Origin: an uncultured Collinsella sp.
GTDB taxonomy: Bacteria > Actinomycetota > Coriobacteriia > Coriobacteriales > Coriobacteriaceae
Assembly: GCA_900543025.1 (NCBI GenBank)
Contig: UQPP01000055.1
Coordinates: 1 to 8,762 of the forward strand
Direction of reading: 5' to 3'
DNA: 8,762 bases
Part shown: positions 1-6,110 of the stretch, in pieces
Position numbering within the stretch: position 1 is the stretch's first letter
Layout of the letters: every line of letters starts with the position of its first letter
The notes under the pieces: generated by a model
Database searches by the model: none
What the model saw: only the letters and a program-made list of their open reading frames with translations
What the model was told of the DNA's origin: nothing
Made by a program: the position numbers and the translations under genes

Positions 1-11
1 CTTCCCCGCCA
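1..11 (+). tRNA. 3' end of a truncated tRNA, probably tRNA-Ser
   Basis: The window opens inside a tRNA. The first 7 bases (CTTCCCC) fit the 3' strand of an acceptor stem, followed by discriminator G and an encoded CCA. A G discriminator suits tRNA-Ser, whose 5' acceptor strand would read GGGGAAG. An intrinsic terminator follows 14 nt later, as expected for a tRNA transcript end. The same tail recurs at 187-197, preceded there by CGATTCC, which reads as the 3' part of a T-loop and T-stem. The tRNA body lies outside the window, so the isotype is inferred only from the acceptor end. Confidence 0.55.
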
Positions 12-25
12 CCTTGAATTGACTA

Positions 26-55
26 GGACCTCTGCAAAGGGGTCCTTTTCTTTTA
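26..55 (+). terminator. Intrinsic terminator of the upstream tRNA
   Basis: An 8-bp stem GGACCTCT (26-33) pairs with AGGGGTCC (38-45), with one T-G wobble, around a GCAA tetraloop of the GNRA type. The T-rich tail TTTTCTTTTA follows. It sits 14 nt after the tRNA CCA. Confidence 0.85.
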
Positions 56-186
56 TGTGGTCCCCACACGGAATCGAACCCCGTGAGGGCGCGGAGCTGA
101 GTAAACGCGCAAGCGTTTGCCAGCGGAGCTCGCAAGGCGCGGAAGCGCCGCAGCGGTCCGTCCGCGCAGCGCACGGACGCGATTCC
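56..186. other. Hairpin-rich structured spacer between duplicated tRNA-Ser tails
   Basis: This 131-bp GC-rich segment has no credible coding content and contains a series of short perfect hairpins. These are TGTGG/CCACA (56-60/64-68), AAACGC-GCAA-GCGTTT (103-118), GGCGC-GGAA-GCGCC (136-149) and GTCCGT/ACGGAC (156-161/173-178), the last closing a GC-rich inner hairpin. Two loops are GNRA tetraloops. Its left end, read on the minus strand, looks like a tRNA 3' end: GGTTCGATTCC (complement of 70-80) followed by GGGGACCA. Its right end runs into CGATTCC and then the duplicated tRNA tail. The same order of parts occurs at 6111-6239 beside tRNA-Leu. The function is unknown. It could be a small tRNA-targeting mobile sequence, a structured RNA, or a recombination product. 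Confidence 0.7.
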
Positions 187-241
187 CTTCCCCGCCACCT
201 TGAATTGACTAGGACCTCTGCAAAGGGGTCCTTTTCTTTTA
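187..241 (+). repeat. Direct repeat copy 2: tRNA tail plus terminator
   Basis: This is an exact 55-bp copy of 1-55. It holds an orphan tRNA 3' end (CTTCCCC, G, CCA at 187-197) without a tRNA body, then the terminator. The preceding bases CGATTCC (180-186) look like the 3' part of a T-loop and T-stem, so the copied region probably begins within the T arm. Tyrosine integrases that insert into tRNA genes leave this kind of duplicated tRNA 3' end, but no integrase gene is in view. Confidence 0.95.
212..241 (+). terminator. Second copy of the tRNA terminator
   Basis: The stem GGACCTCT (212-219) pairs with AGGGGTCC (224-231) around a GCAA loop, with TTTTCTTTTA behind it. It is identical to the terminator at 26-55, so a transcript that reads through the first meets the same signal again after the structured spacer. 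Confidence 0.8.
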
Positions 242-374
242 CCGAGGGCTCCTGCGGAAACTGCATCCCGGAATAAAGCCTCAAAGCGGGACTCGCGGAT
301 TCCGTCTGCCCGGACATTCCTCCCACTTTTGCGCCACTTTGTAGACCGTTCGGTCGCCTGTCCGCACGCGCGGG

Positions 375-380
375 TATACT
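375..380 (+). promoter_or_regulatory. Possible -10 element upstream of the GH5-like gene
   Basis: TATACT matches the sigma-70-type -10 consensus at 5 of 6 positions and sits in the context CGGGTATACT. A similar context, CGGGTATCCT, occurs upstream of the SPFH gene at 6316-6324, which supports a shared promoter style. No convincing -35 box lies at the expected distance, so this remains a weak call. It would give a leader of about 60 nt before the start codon at 446. Confidence 0.35.
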
Positions 381-410
381 CAAAACGATACTTTTCCTAT
401 GCAATACGAT

Positions 411-425
411 GCAGGTTCGACCTGC
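411..425. promoter_or_regulatory. Perfect inverted repeat, possible operator or leader hairpin
   Basis: GCAGGT-TCG-ACCTGC is a perfect 6-bp inverted repeat with a 3-nt centre. It lies between the possible -10 at 375-380 and the ribosome binding site of the GH5-like gene at 434-440. That position suits a repressor operator or a leader-RNA hairpin, but no regulator gene is nearby to support either. Confidence 0.35.
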
Positions 426-445
426 GCGATTCGAAGGGGGCCGTG

Positions 446-1507
446 ATGGAGAGGATTCTCGGCGTTAATCTCTCTGGCTGGTTTATTCCCGAGCCCTGGG
501 TGACCCCGTCGCTCTATGCAGCGACCGGAGCATCCAATGCAGCCGAGCTGCAGGAGGCCATGGGCACCGCTGCCTATAACGAGCGCATGCGTCGCCATTA
601 CGAGACGTTTGTGAGCGAGGACGATTTTCGTCGTATGGCGCAGATCGGTCTCAACGCCGTGCGCCTGCCGGTGCCGTGGTATGCCTTTGGCTCGCAGGAG
701 TCCGACGCTTCCTACATCTCGGTCGTCGATTATATCGACCGTGCTATTGAGTGGGCCGCCAAGTACAACATCCGCGTGCTGCTCGATCTGGCGACTGTAC
801 CCGGCGGTCAGGGCGATTCCAACGATTCGCCCACGACGCCGGAAGTCGTCGCTGAGTGGCATTCGTCCACCAATGGCCGTCACGTTGCGCTCGATGTGCT
901 CGAGCGCCTGGCCGATCGCTATGGTGAGGCCGAGAGCCTGCTGGGCATCGAGCTGTTGGATACGCCGCAGATGAGCGTACGCAAGAGCCTCTTTACCATG
1001 ACAGACGGTATTCCGGCGCACTACCTGCGCAACTTCTATCGTGATGCGTACGAGCTCGTTCGTTCGTATATGCCCGAGGACAAGATTGTCGTCTTTTCCT
1101 CTTCGGGACACCCTGGCGAGTGGAAGCACTTTATGCGCGGTGCCAAGTACAAGAACGTCTACATGGACCTTCACCTGTACCATTACCGCGACGAGTATGC
1201 GCTCGACATCACGAGCCCCCGCGGTCTGACGACGGCGATTTCGCGCAACAAGCGTGAGCTCAAGGAGGCAATCTCGACCGGATTCCCCGTTTTGGTTGGT
1301 GAATGGTCGGGTGCGGCGATTTTTGCCAACTCGTCGGTTACGCCCGAGGGCCGCAATGCCTACGAGCGCGTGTTTATCGCCAACCAGCTGGCATCGTTTG
1401 CGCCGGCGGCTGGCTGGTTCTTCCAAACGTGGAAGACCGAGAAGCGTATTGCAGCATGGGACGCCCGCGCGGCGCTCGGCACGCTCGAGCGCGGCATGAT
1501 TGAATAG
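446..1507 (+). CDS. GH5-type glycoside hydrolase homologue with altered active site
   Basis: Resembles glycoside hydrolase family 5 proteins of the exo-beta-1,3-glucanase/BglC kind (TIM barrel). The start used is ATG 446, behind AAGGGGG at 434-440, giving 353 aa; an open extension back to 329 has no good ribosome binding site. Visible family landmarks are GVNLSGWFIPEPW (6-18), GLNAVRLPVPWYAFG (68-82), LLGIELL (165-171), HLYHY (243-247), VLVGEWSGA (282-290) with probable nucleophile E286, and GWFFQTWKTE (323-332). The acid/base motif, normally NEP after IELL, reads D172-T173-P174, so the catalytic Glu is absent. The DLH-G stretch reads DLATVPG (114-120), so the conserved His is also missing. 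There is no signal peptide or membrane segment, so it is probably cytosolic. The stop lies 6 nt before rsmI, which suggests one transcript. The fold is fairly certain. Activity and substrate are not, and it may be inactive or use another mechanism. Confidence 0.82.
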   Translation: MERILGVNLSGWFIPEPWVTPSLYAATGASNAAELQEAMGTAAYNERMRRHYETFVSEDDFRRMAQIGLNAVRLPVPWYAFGSQESDASYISVVDYIDRAIEWAAKYNIRVLLDLATVPGGQGDSNDSPTTPEVVAEWHSSTNGRHVALDVLERLADRYGEAESLLGIELLDTPQMSVRKSLFTMTDGIPAHYLRNFYRDAYELVRSYMPEDKIVVFSSSGHPGEWKHFMRGAKYKNVYMDLHLYHYRDEYALDITSPRGLTTAISRNKRELKEAISTGFPVLVGEWSGAAIFANSSVTPEGRNAYERVFIANQLASFAPAAGWFFQTWKTEKRIAAWDARAALGTLERGMIE

Positions 1508-1513
1508 GTTGAT

Positions 1514-2392
1514 ATGACGCAAAACAGCGCCCGCACGGGCAAACTTTATGTGGTCGGTACGCCCATCGGTAACCTGGGCGACCTGTCTCCGCGCGTCGGC
1601 GAGGCATTTGCCGCCGCCGACGCCGTCTGCTGTGAGGACACGCGTGTGACCTCAAAGTTGCTGATGCACCTAGGCATCTCCAAGCCGCTCGTTCGTTGCG
1701 ACGAGAACGTGATCGCAAGTCGCGCAGCCGGCCTGGTCGACCGCTTGCTGGCGGGGGAGACCCTCGCCTTTGCCTCGGATGCCGGTATGCCGAGCGTGTC
1801 TGATCCCGGCCAGGCTTTGGTTGAGGCGGCGCGCGAGGCGGATGTGCCTGTCGAGGTTATTCCCGGCCCCTCTGCTTGCGTCACGGCGCTCGTATCGTCC
1901 GGTATTCCCTGCGAGCATTTCTTCTTCGAAGGCTTTTTGGGTCGCAAGCACGGCGACCGCGTGCGCCGACTGCAGCGCCTTGCCGTCGTCCCCGGCGCGC
2001 TCATCTTCTACGAGTCTCCACATCGCATCGTCGCGACGCTCGAGGCCGTGGCCGAGGTCTTTCCCCAGCGCGATGTCGCCGTCTGCCGCGAGCTCACCAA
2101 ACTGCACGAGGAAGTCTTGCGTGGATCCGCCGCCCAGCTAACCGAGGAGCTGCGCGCCCGTGGCGAGGTAAAGGGTGAGATTGCGCTGGTCATCGCGCCG
2201 CCGAGCGAGGATGAGGATGCCGGCATTGCGCCGGTTGGAGCCGCAGCGGTAGACCCCGACGAAGCCCTGCGCGAGGACATTCGCACCGCGCTCGAGGAGG
2301 GGGAGCCCGCCTCCGCGGTGGCAAAGCGCCTGTCACAGAAGTACTCGCGCCGCAAGCGCGATGTCTATGCCATGGTGCTCGATATGCAATAG
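1514..2392 (+). CDS. rsmI: 16S rRNA (cytidine(1402)-2'-O)-methyltransferase RsmI
   Basis: RsmI uses S-adenosylmethionine to methylate the 2'-hydroxyl of C1402 in the decoding centre of 16S rRNA. The 292-aa length is normal. Family motifs are in order: KLYVVGTPIGNLGDLSPR (10-27), CCEDTR (39-44), FASDAGMPSVSDPG (86-99), VIPGPSA (115-121), FFFEGFLGRK (136-145), FYESPHR (165-171) and RELTKLHEEVLRG (192-204). The C-terminal tail ends in SRRKRDVYAMVLDM, the usual small helical end. The gene starts 6 nt after the GH5-like gene. Its Shine-Dalgarno is weak (TAGG overlapping the previous stop), which points to translational coupling. The linker around residues 230-250 is acidic and Ala-rich and is probably flexible. 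Confidence 0.96.
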   Translation: MTQNSARTGKLYVVGTPIGNLGDLSPRVGEAFAAADAVCCEDTRVTSKLLMHLGISKPLVRCDENVIASRAAGLVDRLLAGETLAFASDAGMPSVSDPGQALVEAAREADVPVEVIPGPSACVTALVSSGIPCEHFFFEGFLGRKHGDRVRRLQRLAVVPGALIFYESPHRIVATLEAVAEVFPQRDVAVCRELTKLHEEVLRGSAAQLTEELRARGEVKGEIALVIAPPSEDEDAGIAPVGAAAVDPDEALREDIRTALEEGEPASAVAKRLSQKYSRRKRDVYAMVLDMQ

Positions 2393-2416
2393 ATGGAGGA
2401 TATCCAGCCCTTGCGT

Positions 2417-2422
2417 TAGAAT
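2417..2422 (+). promoter_or_regulatory. Possible -10 element upstream of metG
   Basis: TAGAAT matches the -10 consensus at 5 of 6 positions in the 69-nt gap between rsmI and metG. No proper -35 box lies 17 bp upstream. TTGCGT at 2411-2416, identical to the -35 used by the tRNA-Leu promoter, directly abuts it and could instead act with TATGCA at 2432-2437 at a short 15-bp spacing. The gap itself suggests that metG has its own promoter. Confidence 0.3.
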
Positions 2423-2461
2423 CATCCCCTGTATGCAACGTTTTTCTGGAGGACAAACCCC

Positions 2462-4063
2462 ATGGATCAAAGCAAGCCTTCGTTCTTTATCACGACGCCC
2501 ATCTACTACGTCAACGCCGATCCGCATCTGGGCACGGCTTATTCCACCATCATCGCCGACGTCCAGGCTCGCTATCGTCGCTCCGCCGGCTATAACGTCA
2601 AGTTCCTGACTGGCATGGACGAGCATGGCGAGAAGGTCGCCGAGGCTGCAGCCAAGCACAACATGACGCCGCAGGAGTGGACCGACAGCCAGGCTCCGCA
2701 CTTCAAGGAGCTGTGGAGCAAGCTCGAGATCTCCAACGACGACTTCATCCGCACCACCGAGCCGCGCCAGCATCATGCCGTGCAGTACCTGTGGGAGCGC
2801 ATGAAGGAGTCCGGCTACCTGTATAAGGGCAGCTACGACGGTTGGTATTGCGTGCCTGACGAGACCTACTTCACTGATACGCAGGTCCAGAAGGGCGACG
2901 AGGAGTACGGCAGCGTCGGCCAGCACCTGTGCCCCGACTGCCACCGTCCGCTTGAGCGCGTGCAGGAGGAGTCCTACTTCTTTAAGCTTTCCGCCTTCCA
3001 GGACAAGCTGCTCAAGCTCTATGACGAGCACCCCGACTTTGTCGAGCCCGCGTTCCGTATGAACGAGGTGCGCAGCTTTGTCGAGGGCGGCCTCAACGAC
3101 CTTTCCGTGAGCCGTACGAGCTTTGACTGGGGCATCCAAGTTCCGTTTGACGAGGGCCACGTGACCTATGTGTGGTTCGACGCGCTGCTCAACTATATGA
3201 CGGCTGTCGGCTACGGTGTCGATACCGACGAGGCCCGTGCCGAGCTGGCCTATCGCTGGCCCGCGCAGTTCCACATCGTGGGCAAGGACATCATCCGTTT
3301 CCACTGCGTCATTTGGCCGGCCATGCTCATGGCCATTGGCGAGGCCCTGCCCGAGCACGTCTTTGCCCATGGCTTCCTGACCGTGCGCAATGCCGAGACC
3401 GGCAAGGCCGAGAAGATGTCCAAGAGCCGCGGCAACGCCATCGCTCCGCAGGACGTTATCGACATGCTGGGCGTCGAGGGCTATCGCTACTACTTCATGA
3501 CCGACGTCGTCCCCGGCACCGACGGTGCCATCAGCTTCGATCGCATGGAGCAGGTCTACAACGCCGACCTGGCCAACAGCTGGGGCAACCTTATCTCGCG
3601 TTCGCTCAACATGAGCGGCAAGTACTTTGACGGTTGCGCGCCCGCCAAGCCCGCATCGTTCGATGCGTTCGACAACCCGCTGGCAAAGATCGCCGATGGT
3701 CTGGTCGACCGCTACATGGCCAAGATGGACGTGCTCGATTACGGTGGAGCCAAGGACGAGGTCATGGAGCTCATCCACGCCGCCAACCACTACATCGAGG
3801 ACTCCGAGCCTTGGGCACTTGCCAAGGACGAGGCCAAGGCTGACGAGCTGGCGTTTGTGATCTACAACCTGCTCGAGGCCATCCGCATTGCCGCCCACCT
3901 GCTGATGCCGCTCATGCCCCAGACTTCTGCCGAGGCCCTGCGCCGCCTGTCCTGCGAGGACGAGGCCGCGACCGACGACCTCAAGGGCATTTGCGTTTGG
4001 GGCCTGCTTGCCGGTGGTCAGCCTGTCGAGAAGGGCGATCCGCTGTTCCCGCGTCTGGGCTAA
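2462..4063 (+). CDS. metG: Methionyl-tRNA synthetase
   Basis: This class I aminoacyl-tRNA synthetase charges tRNA-Met with methionine and so supplies both initiation and elongation. At 533 aa it lacks the C-terminal EMAP/Trbp111-like tRNA-binding domain found in the roughly 660-aa enzymes; short forms are known in actinobacteria. The N-terminus FFITTPIYYVNADPHLGTAY (8-27) carries the HIGH-type signature HLGT, and KMSKSRGN (318-325) is the KMSKS loop. FLTGMDEHGEKV, RTSFDWG and YVWFDALLNY are typical of MetRS. The connective-peptide knuckle reads C130-V-P-D133 and C157-P-D-C160, so one of four usual zinc ligands is Asp, with a longer loop between the pairs. The start is fixed by GGAGG at 2448-2452, 9 nt upstream. 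A strong terminator follows at 4103. Confidence 0.97.
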   Translation: MDQSKPSFFITTPIYYVNADPHLGTAYSTIIADVQARYRRSAGYNVKFLTGMDEHGEKVAEAAAKHNMTPQEWTDSQAPHFKELWSKLEISNDDFIRTTEPRQHHAVQYLWERMKESGYLYKGSYDGWYCVPDETYFTDTQVQKGDEEYGSVGQHLCPDCHRPLERVQEESYFFKLSAFQDKLLKLYDEHPDFVEPAFRMNEVRSFVEGGLNDLSVSRTSFDWGIQVPFDEGHVTYVWFDALLNYMTAVGYGVDTDEARAELAYRWPAQFHIVGKDIIRFHCVIWPAMLMAIGEALPEHVFAHGFLTVRNAETGKAEKMSKSRGNAIAPQDVIDMLGVEGYRYYFMTDVVPGTDGAISFDRMEQVYNADLANSWGNLISRSLNMSGKYFDGCAPAKPASFDAFDNPLAKIADGLVDRYMAKMDVLDYGGAKDEVMELIHAANHYIEDSEPWALAKDEAKADELAFVIYNLLEAIRIAAHLLMPLMPQTSAEALRRLSCEDEAATDDLKGICVWGLLAGGQPVEKGDPLFPRLG

Positions 4064-4102
4064 GACGCAGCGCGCCATATCGGCAATTTGCTGTTTAGCT
4101 GT

Positions 4103-4138
4103 AAGGGCATGGCCGCCACGGTCCATGCCCTTTTGTTT
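4103..4138 (+). terminator. Intrinsic terminator after metG
   Basis: The 10-bp perfect stem AAGGGCATGG (4103-4112) pairs with CCATGCCCTT (4123-4132), and the tail TTTTGTTT follows. The 10-nt loop can form a small CCG/CGG inner helix. It begins 40 nt after the metG stop and ends 22 nt before the rsmA Shine-Dalgarno, so any rsmA promoter must overlap it or lie upstream. Confidence 0.88.
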
Positions 4139-4170
4139 CAAGACGCCGCCATCATGCTGAGGAGGCAACC

Positions 4171-5031
4171 ATGACAACTTCGCCTTTGGCAAACCCCACG
4201 GCCACCAGGGAGCTGCTGGAGGAGTTTGGCCTTGCGACCAAGCATCGCCTGGGCCAGAACTTCCTGATCGACAACCATGTAATTGAGCGCATTTGCGAGC
4301 TTGCCGAGCTTGCAGGCGATGAGCGCGTGCTCGAGGTTGGTCCGGGCGTTGGTACGCTCACGCTTGCGCTGTTGCAGGAGGCGGCGTGCGTCACGTCGAT
4401 CGAGGCCGATCCCGAGCTCGAGCCGGTGCTCGATGCTCACGCCGCCGACTACGCCAACTTCCGCTTTATCATGGGCGACGCGCTTAAGGTGACGCCGGAG
4501 CAGATTGAGCAGGCCGCCGGCGGTGAGCCGACGGTATTTGTCGCGAACTTGCCCTATAACGTGGCGGCGACGATCATCTTGCAGTTTTTTCAGACGATGC
4601 CCGCGCTCAAGCGTGCCGTGGTCATGGTGCAAAAGGAGGTTGCCGATCGCATTGCCGCAGTGCCGGGCAACAAGACCTATGGCGGCTATACGGCAAAGCT
4701 CGGCCTGTATGCGCAGGTGACGGGTCGCTTTGAGGTGCCGCCGCGTTGCTTTATGCCAGCGCCGCACGTGGACTCGGCCGTCGTGCGTATCGACCGTGTT
4801 GACGGCGTGGTGCCCGAGGGGCTCGATCGCGAGTTCGTGGCTCGTGTGATCGACGCTGCATTTGCTCAGCGGCGCAAGACCATCCGAAATTCCATGAGCG
4901 CCAACGGCTTTGCCAAGGACGTGCTCGATGCCGCCTTTGAGGCTTGCGGTATCGCACCCACCACGCGCGCCGAGACGCTTGATGTTGCCGACTTTGTTCG
5001 CCTGGCCCAGGAGCTAATCCATGATGCCTAA
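4171..5031 (+). CDS. rsmA: 16S rRNA (adenine(1518)/adenine(1519)-N6)-dimethyltransferase
   Basis: RsmA (KsgA) uses S-adenosylmethionine to dimethylate A1518 and A1519 in the 3' hairpin of 16S rRNA, a late checkpoint in 30S maturation. Its loss gives kasugamycin resistance. The 286-aa protein has the Rossmann methyltransferase motifs in order: KHRLGQNFLID (24-34), VLEVGPGVGTLT (53-64, SAM binding), SIEAD (76-80), MGDAL (101-105), VANLPYN (124-130, catalytic NLPY), VQKEVADRI (153-161), PRCFMPAPHVDSAVVRI (191-207) and FAQRRKTIRN (231-240). AGGAGG at 4160-4165, 5 nt upstream, sets the start. It overlaps tatD by 11 nt, so the two are co-translated. With rsmI, two methyltransferases for the decoding region lie in the same neighbourhood. 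Confidence 0.97.
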   Translation: MTTSPLANPTATRELLEEFGLATKHRLGQNFLIDNHVIERICELAELAGDERVLEVGPGVGTLTLALLQEAACVTSIEADPELEPVLDAHAADYANFRFIMGDALKVTPEQIEQAAGGEPTVFVANLPYNVAATIILQFFQTMPALKRAVVMVQKEVADRIAAVPGNKTYGGYTAKLGLYAQVTGRFEVPPRCFMPAPHVDSAVVRIDRVDGVVPEGLDREFVARVIDAAFAQRRKTIRNSMSANGFAKDVLDAAFEACGIAPTTRAETLDVADFVRLAQELIHDA

Positions 5032-5938
5032 TGCCGCACGCGTGACGTTTACCAAGAAAAAGAAGACGGTCGCCTGCCCCGTGCCCTTGGCACCGCTTGC
5101 CGACACACATGCGCATCTGCTTTCGTTTTGGGGCAAAGAAGTGCCCGAGACGCTCGTGCGCGCCAAAGCCGCGGGTGTCGACCTGTTGGTGACGATGTTC
5201 GACCCCATCGCTGACAAACGCAGCGTGACGGACTATAGCGACTGGCTCGTGCGCGAAATTCTGCCGATGCAGGATATCCCGCAGATCAAGTATCTTGCCG
5301 GCGTGCATCCCTATGGCGCGCCGGACTATACCGACGACGTTCACGCACAGGTCGTTGCCGCGCTCGATGACCCTTTGTGCGCCGGTATTGGCGAAATCGG
5401 CCTGGACTATCACATGGACTATGACGACGATATCGCGCCGGCACCCCATAATGTGCAGATTGACTGCATGGCGCGCCAGCTCGAGCTTGCCGTGTGCCGT
5501 AATGTGCCGGTGGAGCTACATCTGCGTCACGAGGACACGGACCAGGAGCGCACCTCGCACGTGGACGCCTACAACGTGCTTCGTGAGGTGGGCATGCCCC
5601 AGGCCGGTTGTGTGCTGCACTGCTTTGGCGAGGACCGCGCCACGATGGAGCGCTTTGTGGAGCTGGGCTGCTATATCGCCTATGGCGGTGCGGCTACCTT
5701 TAAGCGCAACGACGACGTGCGCGAGGCATTTGCGGCAACCCCACTCGATCGAATTTTGTTCGAGACGGATTGCCCGTATATGGCTCCAGAGCCCATCCGC
5801 GGTCTTGAATGCGAGCCCGCAATGATCTCCATTACGGCAAACACGCTGGTCAACGACCGTGTCGATCGTACCGGCGAGGATGCTGAGGCAATCGCGCGAG
5901 CAGCTTGGGAAAATGCCTGCAAACTTTTTCAAAAATAG
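5021..5938 (+). CDS. tatD: TatD-family metal-dependent hydrolase
   Basis: TatD-family proteins are amidohydrolase-fold enzymes; studied members are metal-dependent DNases, including 3'-5' exonucleases. Probable metal ligands are in place: H30-x-H32 in DTHAHL, E125 in GIGEIGLDY, H167 in VELHLRH, H200 in VLHCFGE and D250 in ETDCPYMAPEP. At 305 aa it is longer than the usual 255-265. The extra length is an N-terminal extension with a KKKK run (12-15) and an acidic insert after GLDYH (about 131-145). The start at 5021 follows AGGAG at 5009-5013 by 7 nt and lies inside the rsmA end; ATG 5024 is an adjacent alternative. A TatD gene beside rsmA or metG is a common bacterial arrangement. The true substrate cannot be read from the sequence. 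Confidence 0.92.
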   Translation: MMPNAARVTFTKKKKTVACPVPLAPLADTHAHLLSFWGKEVPETLVRAKAAGVDLLVTMFDPIADKRSVTDYSDWLVREILPMQDIPQIKYLAGVHPYGAPDYTDDVHAQVVAALDDPLCAGIGEIGLDYHMDYDDDIAPAPHNVQIDCMARQLELAVCRNVPVELHLRHEDTDQERTSHVDAYNVLREVGMPQAGCVLHCFGEDRATMERFVELGCYIAYGGAATFKRNDDVREAFAATPLDRILFETDCPYMAPEPIRGLECEPAMISITANTLVNDRVDRTGEDAEAIARAAWENACKLFQK

Positions 5939-5941
5939 TTC

Positions 5942-5970
5942 TTGCGTTCGCGATGGCGCTCCGTTATTCT
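5942..5970 (+). promoter_or_regulatory. Promoter of tRNA-Leu
   Basis: TTGCGT (5942-5947) and TATTCT (5965-5970) are separated by 17 bp, the optimal sigma-70 spacing, and the -10 ends 11 nt before the mature tRNA. The box sequences are moderate matches. The -10 region reads TATTCTAAT, close to TATCCTAAT upstream of the SPFH gene. The -35 starts 3 nt after the tatD stop. Confidence 0.6.
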
Positions 5971-5981
5971 AATTCCTGCAC

Positions 5982-6068
5982 GCGGGCGTGGCGGAATTGG
6001 CAGACGCGTACGGTTCAGGTCCGTATGGGGGCAACCCCATGAAGGTTCAAGTCCTTTCGCCCGCACCA
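5982..6068 (+). tRNA. tRNA-Leu (anticodon CAG)
   Basis: This is a complete class II tRNA with an encoded CCA. The acceptor GCGGGCG (5982-5988) pairs with CGCCCGC (6058-6064), followed by discriminator A and CCA (6066-6068). The D arm holds GGCGGAATTGGCAGACGC. The anticodon stem TACGG/CCGTA (6009-6013/6021-6025) closes loop TTCAGGT with anticodon CAG at 6016-6018, which reads CUG. The long variable arm TGGGG-GCAA-CCCCA is typical of Leu. The T arm is GAAGG-TTCAAGT-CCTTT (6041-6057). Its 3' end from T-loop base 6051 onward is duplicated downstream at 6240. Confidence 0.97.
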
Positions 6069-6110
6069 TTGAATGAAAGAGCTCCCAGCAATGGGGGCTT
6101 TTTTGTTATG
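6051..6110 (+). repeat. Direct repeat copy 1: tRNA-Leu tail plus terminator
   Basis: These 60 bases recur at 6240-6299 with one difference (G at 6071, A at 6260), an offset of 189 bp. The unit starts inside the tRNA-Leu T-loop, crosses the acceptor strand and CCA, and ends just after the terminator T tract at TTATG. The architecture matches the tRNA-Ser tail repeat at 1-55/187-241. Confidence 0.96.
6080..6107 (+). terminator. Intrinsic terminator of tRNA-Leu
   Basis: The 7-bp stem AGCTCCC (6080-6086) pairs with GGGGGCT (6093-6099), with one T-G wobble, around a 6-nt loop. A run of six T and then GTT follows. It starts 12 nt after the CCA. Confidence 0.88.

Larger units (their letters stand above)
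1..55 (+). repeat. Direct repeat copy 1: tRNA tail plus terminator
   Basis: These 55 bases recur without mismatch at 187-241, an offset of 186 bp. The unit holds the tRNA acceptor 3' strand with GCCA, a short linker, the terminator hairpin and its T-rich tail. It stops just after the T tract: the next bases are TGTGG here and CCGAG at the second copy. Because the window starts inside the unit, the repeat may extend further into the tRNA. Confidence 0.95.

Noticed and set aside
187..197. Second functional tRNA-Ser gene
   Set aside because: Only the 3' acceptor strand and part of the T arm are present; no D arm, anticodon arm or 5' acceptor strand can be found upstream in the structured core.
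1..241. Possible CRISPR array from the evenly spaced direct repeats
   Set aside because: There are only two repeat copies of 55 bp with one 131-bp spacer. The repeats are a tRNA end plus a terminator, and no cas genes are present.
19..276. 85-aa + strand open frame over the Ser-tail repeats
   Set aside because: It translates a terminator twice and a hairpin array; the repeated peptide segments simply mirror the DNA repeat.
329..445. 39-residue N-terminal extension of the GH5-like protein
   Set aside because: There is no ribosome binding site at 329, and the stretch has no signal peptide character and no family similarity. It overlaps a likely promoter and palindrome, and ATG 446 has a good Shine-Dalgarno.
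380..1522. 380-aa minus-strand open frame opposite the GH5-like gene
   Set aside because: Shadow of the + strand gene caused by codon bias; the + strand frame carries clear family motifs.
2333..4192. 619-aa open frame on the minus strand covering all of metG
   Set aside because: It is antisense to a certain gene in the register where GC-rich codon bias suppresses stops. It shows no recognisable domain and no ribosome binding site.
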